From positions 3,295,501 to 3,359,500 of the forward strand of contig NZ_CP046266.1 of assembly GCF_009720625.1 (NCBI RefSeq): a stretch of 64,000 nt of DNA, written 5' to 3'. Positions within the stretch are counted from its first letter, which is position 1; each line of letters begins with the position of its first letter. The position numbers were made by a program, and so were the translations under genes. The notes under the pieces are model-generated. The model was not told the origin of the DNA, made no database searches, and saw nothing but the letters and a program-made list of their open reading frames with translations. The DNA comes from Metabacillus sediminilitoris (GTDB lineage: Bacteria > Bacillota > Bacilli > Bacillales > Bacillaceae). Shown here piece by piece: positions 45,323 through 53,803 of the stretch.

Positions 45323-46063
45323 TTATTCAGCATAAATCATCTTTTTTGTCATACCCCCGTCAACGACAAGATTGATACCTGTGACAAAATCGTTCTCCTC
45401 ATCTGTTAAATATAAGCAGGCTTTTGCAACATCACTTGGCTTTCCAACCCTTCCTGAGAAGTGTTGGCTGTGGTCAATTTCTCTTAATAACTCATCATTC
45501 CCTGTTTCAATCCAACCTGGAGAGATGGCATTTACTTGAATATGGTCTTCACTAAAGGATGCTGCTAGTGCATGTGTTAAAGCAACTATTCCTCCTTTTG
45601 AAGCTGCATATGCCTCAGAGTTTTTTTCAGACATGATCGCTCTTGTGGAAGCTATATTGATGATTTTTCCACCCTTTTTATTTTTTTTCATAATTTTAGC
45701 AGCTTCTCTTGAAGCAAACATGACACTTTTTAAATTAGTTGTGAGCACAGTGTCCCAATCATCTTCCGTTATCTCATATGGTGAAATCCATTTGGAAATA
45801 CCAGCATTATTTATAAGAATATCAATCGTTTCAAATCGATTTACCGCTTCTTTCATTAGTATTTCAATTTCATTCACCTTTGAAACATCTGTCTTGATAT
45901 AACAAACATTTAATGAACTTTCTTTGTAGTGCTTTTCATTTTTTCTACCTAGATCCTCATCTATATCTGCAATAATAACGTTAAACCCTCTATGAGCGTA
46001 GTGATTTACAATTGCATTACCAATACCTTTCGTTCCACCAGTAACAATAACTGTTTTTGGCAT
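45323..46063 (-). CDS. Short-chain dehydrogenase/reductase
   Basis: 246 residues from ATG 46063 (AGAGGAGGAATAGG upstream). Classical SDR: TGGTKGIG cofactor loop, NNAGIS, active-site Ser in NIASTRA and YAASKGG (Tyr, Lys), ending VDGGMTKKM. The Asp in IIADID after beta-2 suggests NAD(H) preference. Its start lies 6 bp downstream of the yodB stop, so the two share a transcript. It is therefore probably part of the quinone/diamide stress response controlled by YodB. Substrate unknown. Confidence 0.85.
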   Translation of the reverse strand: MPKTVIVTGGTKGIGNAIVNHYAHRGFNVIIADIDEDLGRKNEKHYKESSLNVCYIKTDVSKVNEIEILMKEAVNRFETIDILINNAGISKWISPYEITEDDWDTVLTTNLKSVMFASREAAKIMKKNKKGGKIINIASTRAIMSEKNSEAYAASKGGIVALTHALAASFSEDHIQVNAISPGWIETGNDELLREIDHSQHFSGRVGKPSDVAKACLYLTDEENDFVTGINLVVDGGMTKKMIYAE

Positions 46064-46068
46064 AATAC

Positions 46069-46389
46069 CTATTCCTCCTCTCTGGCACAATAAATATCCG
46101 CCCATTTTCCGAGTTCTTTCAAAACACCTTCTAAGCTCTTACCTTTATCTGTTAATTGATAGATGACCTTAACAGGAGTATCATCTATAACAATTCTGTC
46201 TATTAAGCCTTCATTTTCCAACTCTTTTAGCCGTTCGGATAACATCTTTTGACTAATACTAGGGATAATCTCTGTTAAATCCTTAAACCTTTTGGGACCA
46301 TCTAATAAAACATGAATGATAATTCCAATCCATCTCTTCCCTAAAACTTGAAAGGCAGATTCCATCTTCGGACAAAGATTATTTTTCAC
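46069..46389 (-). CDS. yodB: HxlR-family redox repressor YodB
   Basis: About 106 residues. GTG 46389 is chosen, with AAGGGGTG six bases upstream; it makes the conserved cysteine residue 6 (MKNNLCPKMESAF), exactly as in B. subtilis YodB, where Cys6 senses quinones and diamide. The winged-helix core has LGKRWIGIIIHVLLDGPKRF and SQKMLSERLKELE, and a C-terminal Cys (ADIYCAREEE) could form the intersubunit disulfide. Divergent from yodC with two palindromic operators between; it regulates yodC and probably its own operon with the SDR gene. Confidence 0.92.
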   Translation of the reverse strand: MKNNLCPKMESAFQVLGKRWIGIIIHVLLDGPKRFKDLTEIIPSISQKMLSERLKELENEGLIDRIVIDDTPVKVIYQLTDKGKSLEGVLKELGKWADIYCAREEE

Positions 46390-46461
46390 TTTAATCACCC
46401 CTTGCTTAAATCTTGACTGATTTTATTACATCTATTATGATATAATTTACGATACAAAACT

Positions 46462-46494
46462 TACTAAAAGTAAGTATATTACTTTTAGTATAAT
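46462..46494. promoter_or_regulatory. Two YodB operator palindromes over the yodC promoter
   Basis: TACTAAAAGTA (46462-46472) and TACTTTTAGTA (46480-46490) are both TACT-N3-AGTA palindromes, 18 bp centre to centre. The second overlaps a TATAAT box (46489-46494) in front of yodC. The pattern agrees with the known YodB box. Confidence 0.75.
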
Positions 46495-46531
46495 AGATAC
46501 AAACAGTTAATACAACTAGGAGGAATTTCTC

Positions 46532-47155
46532 ATGAGTACAACCTATACAGAAGATCTATTTTCAGTGATTTCAGATCGATCATCAGTTAGACACTACGAT
46601 CCTAAAGTTACGATTACTAAAGAAGAATTATCTGAAATATTATCATATTCATCAAAGGCACCGTCTGCTTGGAACTTACAACATTGGCATTTTACTGTGT
46701 TTCTAAGTAAAGAGTCAAAGAAAAAGTTACTTCCAATCGCATATAATCAAAGTCAAATCGTTGAATCATCAGCTGTTATTGCCATATTAGGTGATCTCGA
46801 AGCAGATAAAAATACTGATTTAGTGTATGATCCATTAGTGGATGCTGGATTTATGTCAGCAGAGATTAAAGAAACTTTAGCAGGCCAGATTAATCGTGCT
46901 TACACTGATAAAGGTTTCGCAAGGGATGCAGCATTTCTTAATGCATCATTAGCAGCAATGCAAGTCATGTTAACTGCTAAAGCAAAAGGATTCGATTCAT
47001 GTTCTATAGGTGGTTTCAATAAAGAACAATTCATGAAAGAATTTTCCATCTCAACTAGATATGTTCCAATTATGTTAATTACAATTGGTAAGGCAGTAAA
47101 ACCAGCACACCAAAGTAATCGTTTGGAATTAGATAAAGTAACAACATGGCTATAA
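46532..47155 (+). CDS. yodC: Nitroreductase-family NAD(P)H dehydrogenase YodC
   Basis: 207 residues, ATG 46532 with AGGAGG. Nitroreductase fold with FMN-binding SDRSSVRHYDP, SSKAPSAWNLQHWHF, AAFLNASLAAMQVML and GFDSCSIGGF. Reduces quinones or nitro-compounds; in B. subtilis yodC is YodB-repressed and induced by catechol and diamide. The divergent arrangement with yodB and shared operators is conserved here. Confidence 0.92.
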   Translation: MSTTYTEDLFSVISDRSSVRHYDPKVTITKEELSEILSYSSKAPSAWNLQHWHFTVFLSKESKKKLLPIAYNQSQIVESSAVIAILGDLEADKNTDLVYDPLVDAGFMSAEIKETLAGQINRAYTDKGFARDAAFLNASLAAMQVMLTAKAKGFDSCSIGGFNKEQFMKEFSISTRYVPIMLITIGKAVKPAHQSNRLELDKVTTWL

Positions 47156-47179
47156 CAAGATGCTTACTTAGCAAGTTTT

Positions 47180-47212
47180 GTCCTTCATATATGTATGAAG
47201 GACTTTTCTTTT
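47180..47212 (+). terminator. Terminator of yodC
   Basis: GTCCTTCATA (47180-47189) pairs perfectly with TATGAAGGAC (47194-47203), followed by TTTTCTTTT. The remaining spacer to ctpA (47213-47424) shows no gene. Confidence 0.88.
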
Positions 47213-47424
47213 GTCATTTTTAAATGGCTTAGTACTACATTTACGTTAATTACGAATTTTTTTAAAAGTTCTAATTAATATGTTCTTGATCAACAGTATT
47301 TAAGGTAAATTAGCCTGATTCACGTATGCATTAACACCAAAATTTATTTGTTCTATGAAATCATTTATATTTTAAATTATTCTCATTAAAAACGAACCCT
47401 TTAAATCCAATTATGACACCACAT

Positions 47425-47486
47425 TAAAAAACAGCTCCAAAAATTAATAACATGAAACATGAAATTAATCTTGTGAAGCTGTATTA
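47425..47486 (-). terminator. Terminator of ctpA
   Basis: On the minus strand ACAGCTTCA pairs with TGGAGCTGT around an AT-rich inner dyad, followed by TTTTTTAATG. Confidence 0.65.
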
Positions 47487-47489
47487 TTG

Positions 47490-48872
47490 TTATAACTTTT
47501 CTTTTAATTCAGAGACTGCTTTTTCTAATTGTGTATCATTCTCTTTTATTTTTGTTGAGATTTGTTCCATCATCTTAAGTGTGGTATCACCAGTCACTAT
47601 TCCATCTACCTTTAGATCATGCTGTTTTTGAAATTCTTTTACAACATTTTCAGTTGTATGATCAAAATAACCATCTTCTTTTACATTTTCAAAACCAAGT
47701 GCCTTTAACATTTGTTGTGCAGCCTTTACCTCAGGTGTAGCATCACCTAATTTAAGAGTGTTTTCAGGATTAATATAAGGTAAGCTTGCATATGCAGGAA
47801 GTTTTGCTTTTATATCAGGTTGGATTCCTTTTTCATGAATCCAAGTTCCATCAGGTGTAAGCCATTTTGCAGTCGTATATTTAACAGATGATGTATCTTT
47901 AAATGCCCTCGCTGTTTGAATAGTTCCTTTACCGAATGTTTTTTCACCAACTAACGTCACACCTGCTGACTGTTGTAATGCAGCAGCCATTATTTCTCCT
48001 GCACTAGCAGTACCGCCATCTACTATGATAGTTATTGGTAAATCGATTGGCTTTTCATTTTCTGATTTATAAACTTCCTTCGATCCATCATTATTTTCTA
48101 CTTGAAGAATATTCTTACCTTTAGGTACGAATAATTCAGACATTGCCAAAGCTTGATCCATTAAACCACCTGGGTTTTGTCGTAAATCAAGGACTAACCC
48201 TTTGACATTTTTGCTTTGTAAATCTGATAATGCTTTTGCCAATTCATCACCGGTAGACTCTGAGAATTTTGTTATTTGAATTTTTCCGATATTACCTTCA
48301 ATGACATCAGAATAAACAGTTTCAATTGGGATGGTATCACGTGTAATTGTAAATGATAGCTCGCCTACACCTGCTCGTTGTACCAAAAGATTTACTTTTG
48401 TTCCCTTTTCACCTCTTATATCCATTACAGCTTCATTCACTGTCAGACCTTCAACCGATTTATCATTTACTTTTAATATGATATCTTTAGGTTTTAGTCC
48501 TGCTTCTTCAGCTGGAGAGCCTTTGATTGGAGAAACAATCATAATGTTTCCATTACTCTCTTGGATTTCTGCACCTATCCCCTCAAAAGAGGATGAAATA
48601 TTCTCACCAAAGCTCTTTGCTTCTTCGACATCCATATAAACTGAATATGGATCTTCGAGGGATTCAACCATTCCTTTAATTGCGCCTTCCACTAGCTTAT
48701 CAGAATCGATATCCTTGTAATAACCTTCTTGTAAAATGGAATACGTTGACCTTAACTTTTGAAAAGGGTCATCACCCTCGATATTAACTCCCTTAGGAAC
48801 AATACTATATGTAATCCCCGCCGTAACAATTGCTGTGATAATAATCGTTACGATTAATTTACTATTTTTCAC
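47490..48872 (-). CDS. ctpA: Carboxy-terminal processing protease CtpA (S41A)
   Basis: 460 residues, GTG 48872. N-terminal membrane anchor (KLIVTIIITAIVTAGITYSI), PDZ domain (residues about 90-175, with IMIVSPIKGSPAEEAGLKP), S41 protease core with LRQNPGGLMDQA, catalytic Ser in VDGGTASAGEIMAAAL and Lys in TFGKGTIQTARA, and a C-terminal peptidoglycan-binding domain (MLKALGFENVKEDGYFDHTT). Acts outside the membrane; related to CtpB, which cleaves SpoIVFA in sporulation. Same locus as B. subtilis ctpA (yodG). Monocistronic. Confidence 0.93.
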   Translation of the reverse strand: MKNSKLIVTIIITAIVTAGITYSIVPKGVNIEGDDPFQKLRSTYSILQEGYYKDIDSDKLVEGAIKGMVESLEDPYSVYMDVEEAKSFGENISSSFEGIGAEIQESNGNIMIVSPIKGSPAEEAGLKPKDIILKVNDKSVEGLTVNEAVMDIRGEKGTKVNLLVQRAGVGELSFTITRDTIPIETVYSDVIEGNIGKIQITKFSESTGDELAKALSDLQSKNVKGLVLDLRQNPGGLMDQALAMSELFVPKGKNILQVENNDGSKEVYKSENEKPIDLPITIIVDGGTASAGEIMAAALQQSAGVTLVGEKTFGKGTIQTARAFKDTSSVKYTTAKWLTPDGTWIHEKGIQPDIKAKLPAYASLPYINPENTLKLGDATPEVKAAQQMLKALGFENVKEDGYFDHTTENVVKEFQKQHDLKVDGIVTGDTTLKMMEQISTKIKENDTQLEKAVSELKEKL

Positions 48873-49157
48873 TGTAACACTGCACCACCTTTATGTATGT
48901 TCTTATTATGTCTAAGGAAAATAAAAACGTCAACTTTTATGAGAAAAAGAATCAATTAAGAAAGAACAAAGGTTTGCAGTTTTTCTCACTCCAAAAGACC
49001 TGTATTGAAATACTTCCTTATATCTAGAAAGACTTTTTATATGTAGAATACAATGAAACTATGTTAATTTTTTACGATTTCGACAAATTTTACGATACTT
49101 TTTTATTAATTAATTGTAAAGTTTATTACAACAATGTAAATAAAGGGGGTTTTTACT

Positions 49158-49430
49158 TTGAACATAACTGAATACATTGGAAAATCTGACCAAGAAATGA
49201 TTCATTTTTCATTTTCTTTATTGAAAGATATCGATCATAAAATTTCAAGTAAAACATTTTATTATAAAAATCAAGTGTTACGATATATTAACGATTGCAT
49301 TGATCACTTTATTCATACGTTACATGTAAAATGTTCTCTTCAAAACATTTACAAAGCCGAAATTCACCATCTAATTAAACGTAAATTAACAGATATATAT
49401 GAAAAACACCATCTCCTAAGCTGTGTCTAA
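49158..49430 (+). CDS. Uncharacterised small helical protein (90 aa)
   Basis: TTG 49158 with AAGGGGG upstream. Mostly helical, His/Lys/Ile rich (MIHFSFSLLKDIDHKISSKT, YINDCIDHFIHTLHVKC), with three Cys. It lies 58 bp before yodH on the same strand and may share its transcript. No family recognised. Confidence 0.55.
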   Translation: MNITEYIGKSDQEMIHFSFSLLKDIDHKISSKTFYYKNQVLRYINDCIDHFIHTLHVKCSLQNIYKAEIHHLIKRKLTDIYEKHHLLSCV

Positions 49431-49488
49431 TCACCCGCATTTTGTTTCCGCATAAAGTGTGGAAAGGGAACAGAATGGAGGTTTACAT

Positions 49489-50196
49489 TTGAATTATTTA
49501 AATTTGTTATCGACATTGGGTATTGGCGGTGCTCATCCTGGTGGAATATTGTTAACAAAAGCCATTTTTGAGAACGAACGTTTTCCTTTAGATAAAGCAA
49601 TTCTTGATGCTGGATGTGGAACAGGTCAAACAGCTAGTTATTTATATCAATTAGGCTACGATGTAACAGGATTAGATAAAGATTCGCAAATGATTGAACA
49701 TGCAAAAAAAAGGAATGAACAGTTAAACTTTCAAATTACTTATTTAAATGAAGATCTTGCGCAAACTTCTATTCCAACTAATACGTATGACATAATCTTA
49801 TGTGAATCTGTTTTAAATTTCACATCACTTCAACACACATTACCTGAAGTCTTTAGGATATTAAAACGTGAAGGTGTGGTCATTGCTATTGAAATGGTTC
49901 GAAATGAACATCTAACAAAAGAAGAAGAAATAGAACTTACGACCTTTTATGGTTGTGATTATATTTTTTCCATTGAGGAATGGAAAGAAGAATTTTTGCA
50001 AGGAGATTTATCCATTTATAAAATTCTTTCTTATGAGGATCTACAAATTTTAAATAATGATGAACCAACAACGGAATTTACTCCTATTCATTCAATACCA
50101 GAAATCACCTATCAACTTCTTTCCGAACATGAAAGACTAACAAATAAATACCAAAATAAACTATCATATCGGATACTTTTTGCAAGAAAATGCTAA
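49489..50196 (+). CDS. yodH: SAM-dependent methyltransferase YodH
   Basis: About 235 residues. TTG 49489 is chosen (GGAGG six bases upstream); an upstream GTG at 49459 would extend through that site. Class I methyltransferase: ILDAGCGTGQTASYLYQLGY (motif I), VTGLDKD (acidic motif II), DIILCESVLNF (motif IV). The opening GIGGAHPGG and position between ctpA and yodI match B. subtilis YodH. The methyl acceptor is unknown; small-molecule or ubiquinone-type substrates are common in the family. Confidence 0.82.
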   Translation: MNYLNLLSTLGIGGAHPGGILLTKAIFENERFPLDKAILDAGCGTGQTASYLYQLGYDVTGLDKDSQMIEHAKKRNEQLNFQITYLNEDLAQTSIPTNTYDIILCESVLNFTSLQHTLPEVFRILKREGVVIAIEMVRNEHLTKEEEIELTTFYGCDYIFSIEEWKEEFLQGDLSIYKILSYEDLQILNNDEPTTEFTPIHSIPEITYQLLSEHERLTNKYQNKLSYRILFARKC

Positions 50197-50283
50197 ATAA
50201 GTAAAATATTATGGATTGGCGTACAATCCTTCCCTCTTCTTCTTTCATAAAATGTGTTGAATGAGCGTAAGGGAGGGAAAAAA

Positions 50284-50538
50284 TTGTCACAACACTATTA
50301 CGATATATGTTGTAGATATCAAGGTAAAGATGTAAGAATTAACGATAGAAATGGTCGAGTACATGTCGGTAGAATTTTAAAAGTTACACGTAATAAAGTG
50401 TATATTGAACCTAGGTTACAAAGAGGCGGTTATGGGATTGGTTTTTACGGTGGTTACGGGTATGGTTATGGATACCCATATGGGATAGGGCTAGGATTTA
50501 TTACTGGTATTGTATTGGGTGGTTTATTGTTCTGGTAA
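50284..50538 (+). CDS. yodI: YodI-like Gly/Tyr-rich spore protein (84 aa)
   Basis: TTG 50284 with GGGAGGG upstream. An N-terminal SH3-like basic part (DICCRYQGKDVRINDRNGRV, VTRNKVYIEP) is followed by a glycine/tyrosine tract (GGYGYGYGYPYGIG) and a hydrophobic C-terminus (ITGIVLGGLLFW). Position after yodH and composition match YodI of B. subtilis, a presumed sporulation or coat protein. A perfect terminator follows. Confidence 0.72.
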   Translation: MSQHYYDICCRYQGKDVRINDRNGRVHVGRILKVTRNKVYIEPRLQRGGYGIGFYGGYGYGYGYPYGIGLGFITGIVLGGLLFW

Positions 50539-50548
50539 TTAAGAAGTT

Positions 50549-50589
50549 AAAATTTAGAGGGAAGGCTCTATGCCTTCCCTCTAAATTTT
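50549..50589. terminator. Perfect 18-bp bidirectional terminator
   Basis: AAAATTTAGAGGGAAGGC (50549-50566) pairs without mismatch with 50572-50589 around a 5-nt loop. It serves the convergent yodI and glycosylase genes and just overlaps the stop codon of the latter. Confidence 0.9.
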
Positions 50590-51097
50590 AATCCAAGTGC
50601 GAAATCGAGTTTACTTTCTTGTATATTGATATGATCTCATCCATCTTCATTCTGACCAATCCGCTTGAGGATGGGGCAACAAAATCGGTGACCCCATTTA
50701 TGACACTTTCTTTTTGTTTACCCCAATCAGCCTTATTTCTCTGGCTATAATGAAGATAAACGCCTTTTCCTACAAAAAATGCAATTTTCGGCTTATATTT
50801 AGAAATCTTTTGTCTAAGAATTTCTCTTCCTTTTTTATATTCTTCAGATGTGATTTCATTTGCCGATTTTGTCGGACGAGATACGATATTTGTAAAACCT
50901 ATTCCTTTACTTAATAGGCTTACATCTTCTTCAGGTTTATACAATTTGTCCGTAATTCCTGCTTCGTAGATTATTTTCCAAAATCGATTATGTTTATTTG
51001 CATAATGATGACAGACTTCTGCAGAAACTAGACTTGGATTAAAACCTATAAAAAGAATAGTTAAGTTATTATTTAATATATCCATTCTGTCATCCAT
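50588..51097 (-). CDS. Mug-type (family 2) uracil/mismatch-specific DNA glycosylase
   Basis: 169 residues, ATG 51097. UDG-superfamily motifs: motif 1 LFIGFNPSLVS (here with the GxNP order typical of Mug/TDG), HHYANKHNRFWKIIYEAGIT, NIVSRPTKSANEIT and a motif-2-like PSSSG. Removes uracil or thymine opposite G. It starts 14 bp after yodJ and is probably co-transcribed with this D,D-carboxypeptidase gene, an odd pairing that I do not recall from B. subtilis. Confidence 0.82.
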   Translation of the reverse strand: MDDRMDILNNNLTILFIGFNPSLVSAEVCHHYANKHNRFWKIIYEAGITDKLYKPEEDVSLLSKGIGFTNIVSRPTKSANEITSEEYKKGREILRQKISKYKPKIAFFVGKGVYLHYSQRNKADWGKQKESVINGVTDFVAPSSSGLVRMKMDEIISIYKKVNSISHLD

Positions 51098-51111
51098 AAT
51101 ATTGTCACCAA

Positions 51112-51954
51112 CTAGATCTTCTTCGCCTTTTTGAAATATTCTTCTAAAGTCAATTCGTTTTTATATATAACAGAAGCCTGTTCTTTCCCTACATAACGTA
51201 AATGCCATGGCTCATATTGATATCCGGTTATGGATTCCTTTCCCTTAGGATAACGAATGATGAACCCTGCTCTATGTGCATTTTCTCTCACCCATTGCCC
51301 CTCTTTTGTTTCACCAAATTCTTCTACTATTTCTAGGTTTACACTTCTACTAGAAACATCCATTGCTAAACCAGTCTGATGTTCACTTTGTCCTGGTAAT
51401 GCAACCGCTTGAAGTGCCTGATCTTCACCTTTATCATTTTTTTCAACATTAAAAATACCTTGTTGTCTTGAATAGGAACGATATCCTGATACTGCAAATA
51501 ACTCAATGTTATCCGCTTCAGCCAGCTTAAATAATTCTTCCAATGCTTTTGCTGCCTCTTCCCGTAAATATCGCTGAGGAACATCAGCCTCACCAAATGA
51601 AAATTCAACATTAGGTGTAACTAAATCTGATGGTTCATACTTTTCTGGGAGGGTATATTCTTTATTAACCATTGCAAGAATATTCGTTGGATTATCAATT
51701 ATTTGGGATCCATTAGCTTTTTTTACTACATTAAAATATTTGGACTCTAATAAAAATTCTTCATCTATTTGATTACCATTATCATTAATACCAAATACAT
51801 GATTTTCGTCATCATTTTTTTGTCCAGATTGTTTTATTTCCTGCCCTTGTTGATCACCAATAAAGGAAAATCCTTTTGGTAAAGAAAAACTAGTACACGC
51901 TGTTAATGATACTGTTAGAAGCAATACCACACTTGATTTTATATAAAACGACAT
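51112..51954 (-). CDS. yodJ: D-alanyl-D-alanine carboxypeptidase lipoprotein YodJ (VanY family)
   Basis: 280 residues from ATG 51954 (TAGGGTG upstream). Lipoprotein signal peptide with lipobox LTAC (VVLLLTVSLTACTS), a variable linker, and a VanY/M15B peptidase domain: SGYRSYSRQQGIF, GQSEHQTGLAMDVSS (zinc His and Asp) and YEPWHLRYVG (catalytic Glu and zinc His). It trims the terminal D-Ala of peptidoglycan stem peptides outside the membrane. Same position beside deoD as B. subtilis yodJ. Confidence 0.92.
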   Translation of the reverse strand: MSFYIKSSVVLLLTVSLTACTSFSLPKGFSFIGDQQGQEIKQSGQKNDDENHVFGINDNGNQIDEEFLLESKYFNVVKKANGSQIIDNPTNILAMVNKEYTLPEKYEPSDLVTPNVEFSFGEADVPQRYLREEAAKALEELFKLAEADNIELFAVSGYRSYSRQQGIFNVEKNDKGEDQALQAVALPGQSEHQTGLAMDVSSRSVNLEIVEEFGETKEGQWVRENAHRAGFIIRYPKGKESITGYQYEPWHLRYVGKEQASVIYKNELTLEEYFKKAKKI

Positions 51955-52144
51955 AAAAATCACCCTATCTTATTTCAATACCTGCTAATACTAACATCAA
52001 AACACACTGAAAATAAATGATCTTAAGCTACCACTTTCATTTTTACCTTTTTACCTATAGGTTCAAACTTAGATTGAATCATTTTCCTCCGACAAATTTC
52101 GCACCTACTTCTTATATTATGTAGTTTTATGTCGTTTTTTTCAA

Positions 52145-52170
52145 CAAAAAAACGTGTGCTTAGCACACGC
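52145..52170 (-). terminator. Terminator of deoD
   Basis: CGTGTGC/GCACACG stem with a 3-nt loop; the minus strand continues TTTTTTT. Confidence 0.88.
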
Positions 52171-52877
52171 TAGTCTTTCTTTATTGCTGCATCTAATGCA
52201 ACAACGATCATATCATTAAAGGTTGTTTGACGTTCATCTGCTGTTGTTTCTTCACCTGTTAAAATGTGATCGCTTACTGTTAATACAGAAAGTGCTTTAC
52301 GATTAAATTTTGCTGCAAGCGTATATAATGCTGCTGATTCCATTTCAATACCAAGAATTCCATATTGAGCCCATTTTTCTAATTCAGCGTTATCATTGTA
52401 AAACATATCTGCTGTAAAGATATTCCCAACTTTCAAGTTTAACCCTTTTTCTAGTCCCGTTTCATATGCTTTTTTTAATAGCTCAAAATTAGCTGTAGGT
52501 GCATAATCAACTCCGCCAAATGTTAAACGATTCATTTGTGAGTCTGTTGAAGCACTCATTGCTAATATGACGTCTCTTACTTTTACATCCTTTTGAATTG
52601 CACCACATGTACCAACACGTATTAGTGTTTGTACGTCATAACTTCGCATTAACTCATTTATGTATATAGATATTGAAGGAACTCCCATTCCCGTTCCTTG
52701 AACAGATATTCTTTCACCTTTATATGTTCCTGTAAAACCCAGCATCCCTCTTACTTCATTATAACATGTCGCATTTTCTAAAAAGGTTTCAGCGATATAT
52801 TTTGCACGTAATGGATCGCCTGGCAATAAGACAGTTTCTGCTATTTCATTTTCTTTCGCACCTATATGTACACTCAT
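52170..52877 (-). CDS. deoD: Purine nucleoside phosphorylase DeoD
   Basis: 235 residues, ATG 52877 behind AGGAGGTAATAT, the usual length for hexameric PNP. Motifs: [20 protein letters not shown] (phosphate binding), [38 protein letters not shown] (ribose/base binding) and [13 protein letters not shown] with catalytic Asp. It phosphorolyses adenosine, guanosine and inosine. Conserved neighbourhood yodJ-deoD-yodL. Monocistronic. Confidence 0.95.
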   Translation of the reverse strand: MSVHIGAKENEIAETVLLPGDPLRAKYIAETFLENATCYNEVRGMLGFTGTYKGERISVQGTGMGVPSISIYINELMRSYDVQTLIRVGTCGAIQKDVKVRDVILAMSASTDSQMNRLTFGGVDYAPTANFELLKKAYETGLEKGLNLKVGNIFTADMFYNDNAELEKWAQYGILGIEMESAALYTLAAKFNRKALSVLTVSDHILTGEETTADERQTTFNDMIVVALDAAIKKD

Positions 52878-53066
52878 TTATATTACCTCCTACTTGAATA
52901 GATCTAAAAGAGCAAACTAACTATACCATAAGCTTAACCAAAATGAAAAGTTTCTCAAACAAATTCAGACATGATCTGTAAGGAATAACAAGCAATTTTT
53001 TACAGATTTAATAGTAGAGATTCCGGACAATCTATACTTGATCTATTTTATAGGAGGCTTTTAATT

Positions 53067-53204
53067 ATGAAAAAAAAATTAGAACAAGCAGTTCAACATG
53101 CAAATGAAACAAATCCAAGCTCTCGTAATGGAGGCACTCCACATTTAGAAAAAAGGGCAAAAAAGCAAAAAACACATAATAACAATAATACAAATGAAAT
53201 GTGA
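53067..53204 (+). CDS. Small basic peptide, SspL-like minor SASP candidate (45 aa)
   Basis: ATG 53067 with TAGGAGG upstream. MKKKLEQAVQHANETNPSSR, then GGTPHLEKRAKKQK and an Asn/Thr-rich end. The 'GGTPxxxLExRAKK' pattern resembles SspL of B. subtilis, one of the minor SASPs found only in spores. No Cys, Trp or Tyr, as usual for such proteins. It is followed 16 bp later by another small hydrophilic gene. Confidence 0.5.
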   Translation: MKKKLEQAVQHANETNPSSRNGGTPHLEKRAKKQKTHNNNNTNEM

Positions 53205-53220
53205 AATGGGGTAAAAATAA

Positions 53221-53370
53221 ATGGGTAAAAAACATCGCAATCGAAATACACCGAAGAAAAATAATCATATCGCTCCTGAAGTAATCGAAGCAGAAGAAAT
53301 TGCCCATGCAAAAGAACAAACTTCTGAAAAAAGAAAAAATGGCCCTGGTCACAATCAGGAAGCACACTAA
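53221..53370 (+). CDS. Small hydrophilic peptide (49 aa), possible spore protein
   Basis: ATG 53221 with GGGG ten bases upstream, 16 bp after the SspL-like gene. MGKKHRNRNTPKKNNHIAPE followed by an acidic helix VIEAEEIAHAKEQ and a Gly/His/Asn-rich tail (NGPGHNQEAH). Charge segregation and composition are like minor SASPs (SspN/SspP style), but no specific family is recognised. Long minus-strand ORFs overlapping both genes are accidental. Confidence 0.5.
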   Translation: MGKKHRNRNTPKKNNHIAPEVIEAEEIAHAKEQTSEKRKNGPGHNQEAH

Positions 53371-53392
53371 ATCATATATGAGTGTACAATTT

Positions 53393-53418
53393 AAAAAGGC
53401 TGACAATTGTCAGCCTTA
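53393..53418 (-). terminator. Terminator of yodL
   Basis: GGCTGAC/GTCAGCC stem with loop AATT; TTTTTAA follows on the minus strand. The yodL stop codon abuts the stem. Confidence 0.82.
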
Positions 53419-53727
53419 TCTTACATTTATACGATTAATTCTTTTCCAATCTTCTGGAAAGAGTTTATAATAAAATTGCCCTTTTTTTCCCTCATCAATT
53501 AAAACAATATCCCCTGTGCATATATATCTTGCATTGTAATCAACAGGCATTCGATCAGCTACATTAAACGTTTTGAAAATTTTCTTTAATACATCCTGAT
53601 GACCATTCCCTTTAAAATAATTACGATAAACATTTTGATAACCCTTTTTCTCTCCAAAATTAGGAGTTTGAAAAATTGTAATATCATATGTTTGTATTCG
53701 TTTATTAACTAATAAAGTATACACCAA
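53416..53727 (-). CDS. yodL: YodL-domain protein
   Basis: 103 residues, TTG 53727 with GGGGGGAG upstream. Compact alpha/beta sequence: TLLVNKRIQTYDITIFQTPNFGEK, VYRNYFKGNG, IFKTFNVADRMPVDYNARYI, STATUS-type ending FPEDWKRINRINVR. Matches B. subtilis YodL in position (between deoD and yodM) and pattern; YodL overexpression in B. subtilis disturbs cell shape via MreB/elongation factors. Native role unclear, expressed during sporulation. Confidence 0.82.
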   Translation of the reverse strand: MVYTLLVNKRIQTYDITIFQTPNFGEKKGYQNVYRNYFKGNGHQDVLKKIFKTFNVADRMPVDYNARYICTGDIVLIDEGKKGQFYYKLFPEDWKRINRINVR

Positions 53728-53803
53728 GTTATTTCTCCCCCCAATTAAGTAATGCTGCTTTTATATATACTTAATTAGAGATATGTTTAAAAAAATCCTT
53801 CAT

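Noticed and set aside
53065..53406. Minus-strand ORFs of 90-113 aa over the two small spore-like genes
   Set aside because: Phe/Leu/Cys-rich shadows of Lys/Asn-rich coding sequence; the plus-strand genes have proper ribosome sites.
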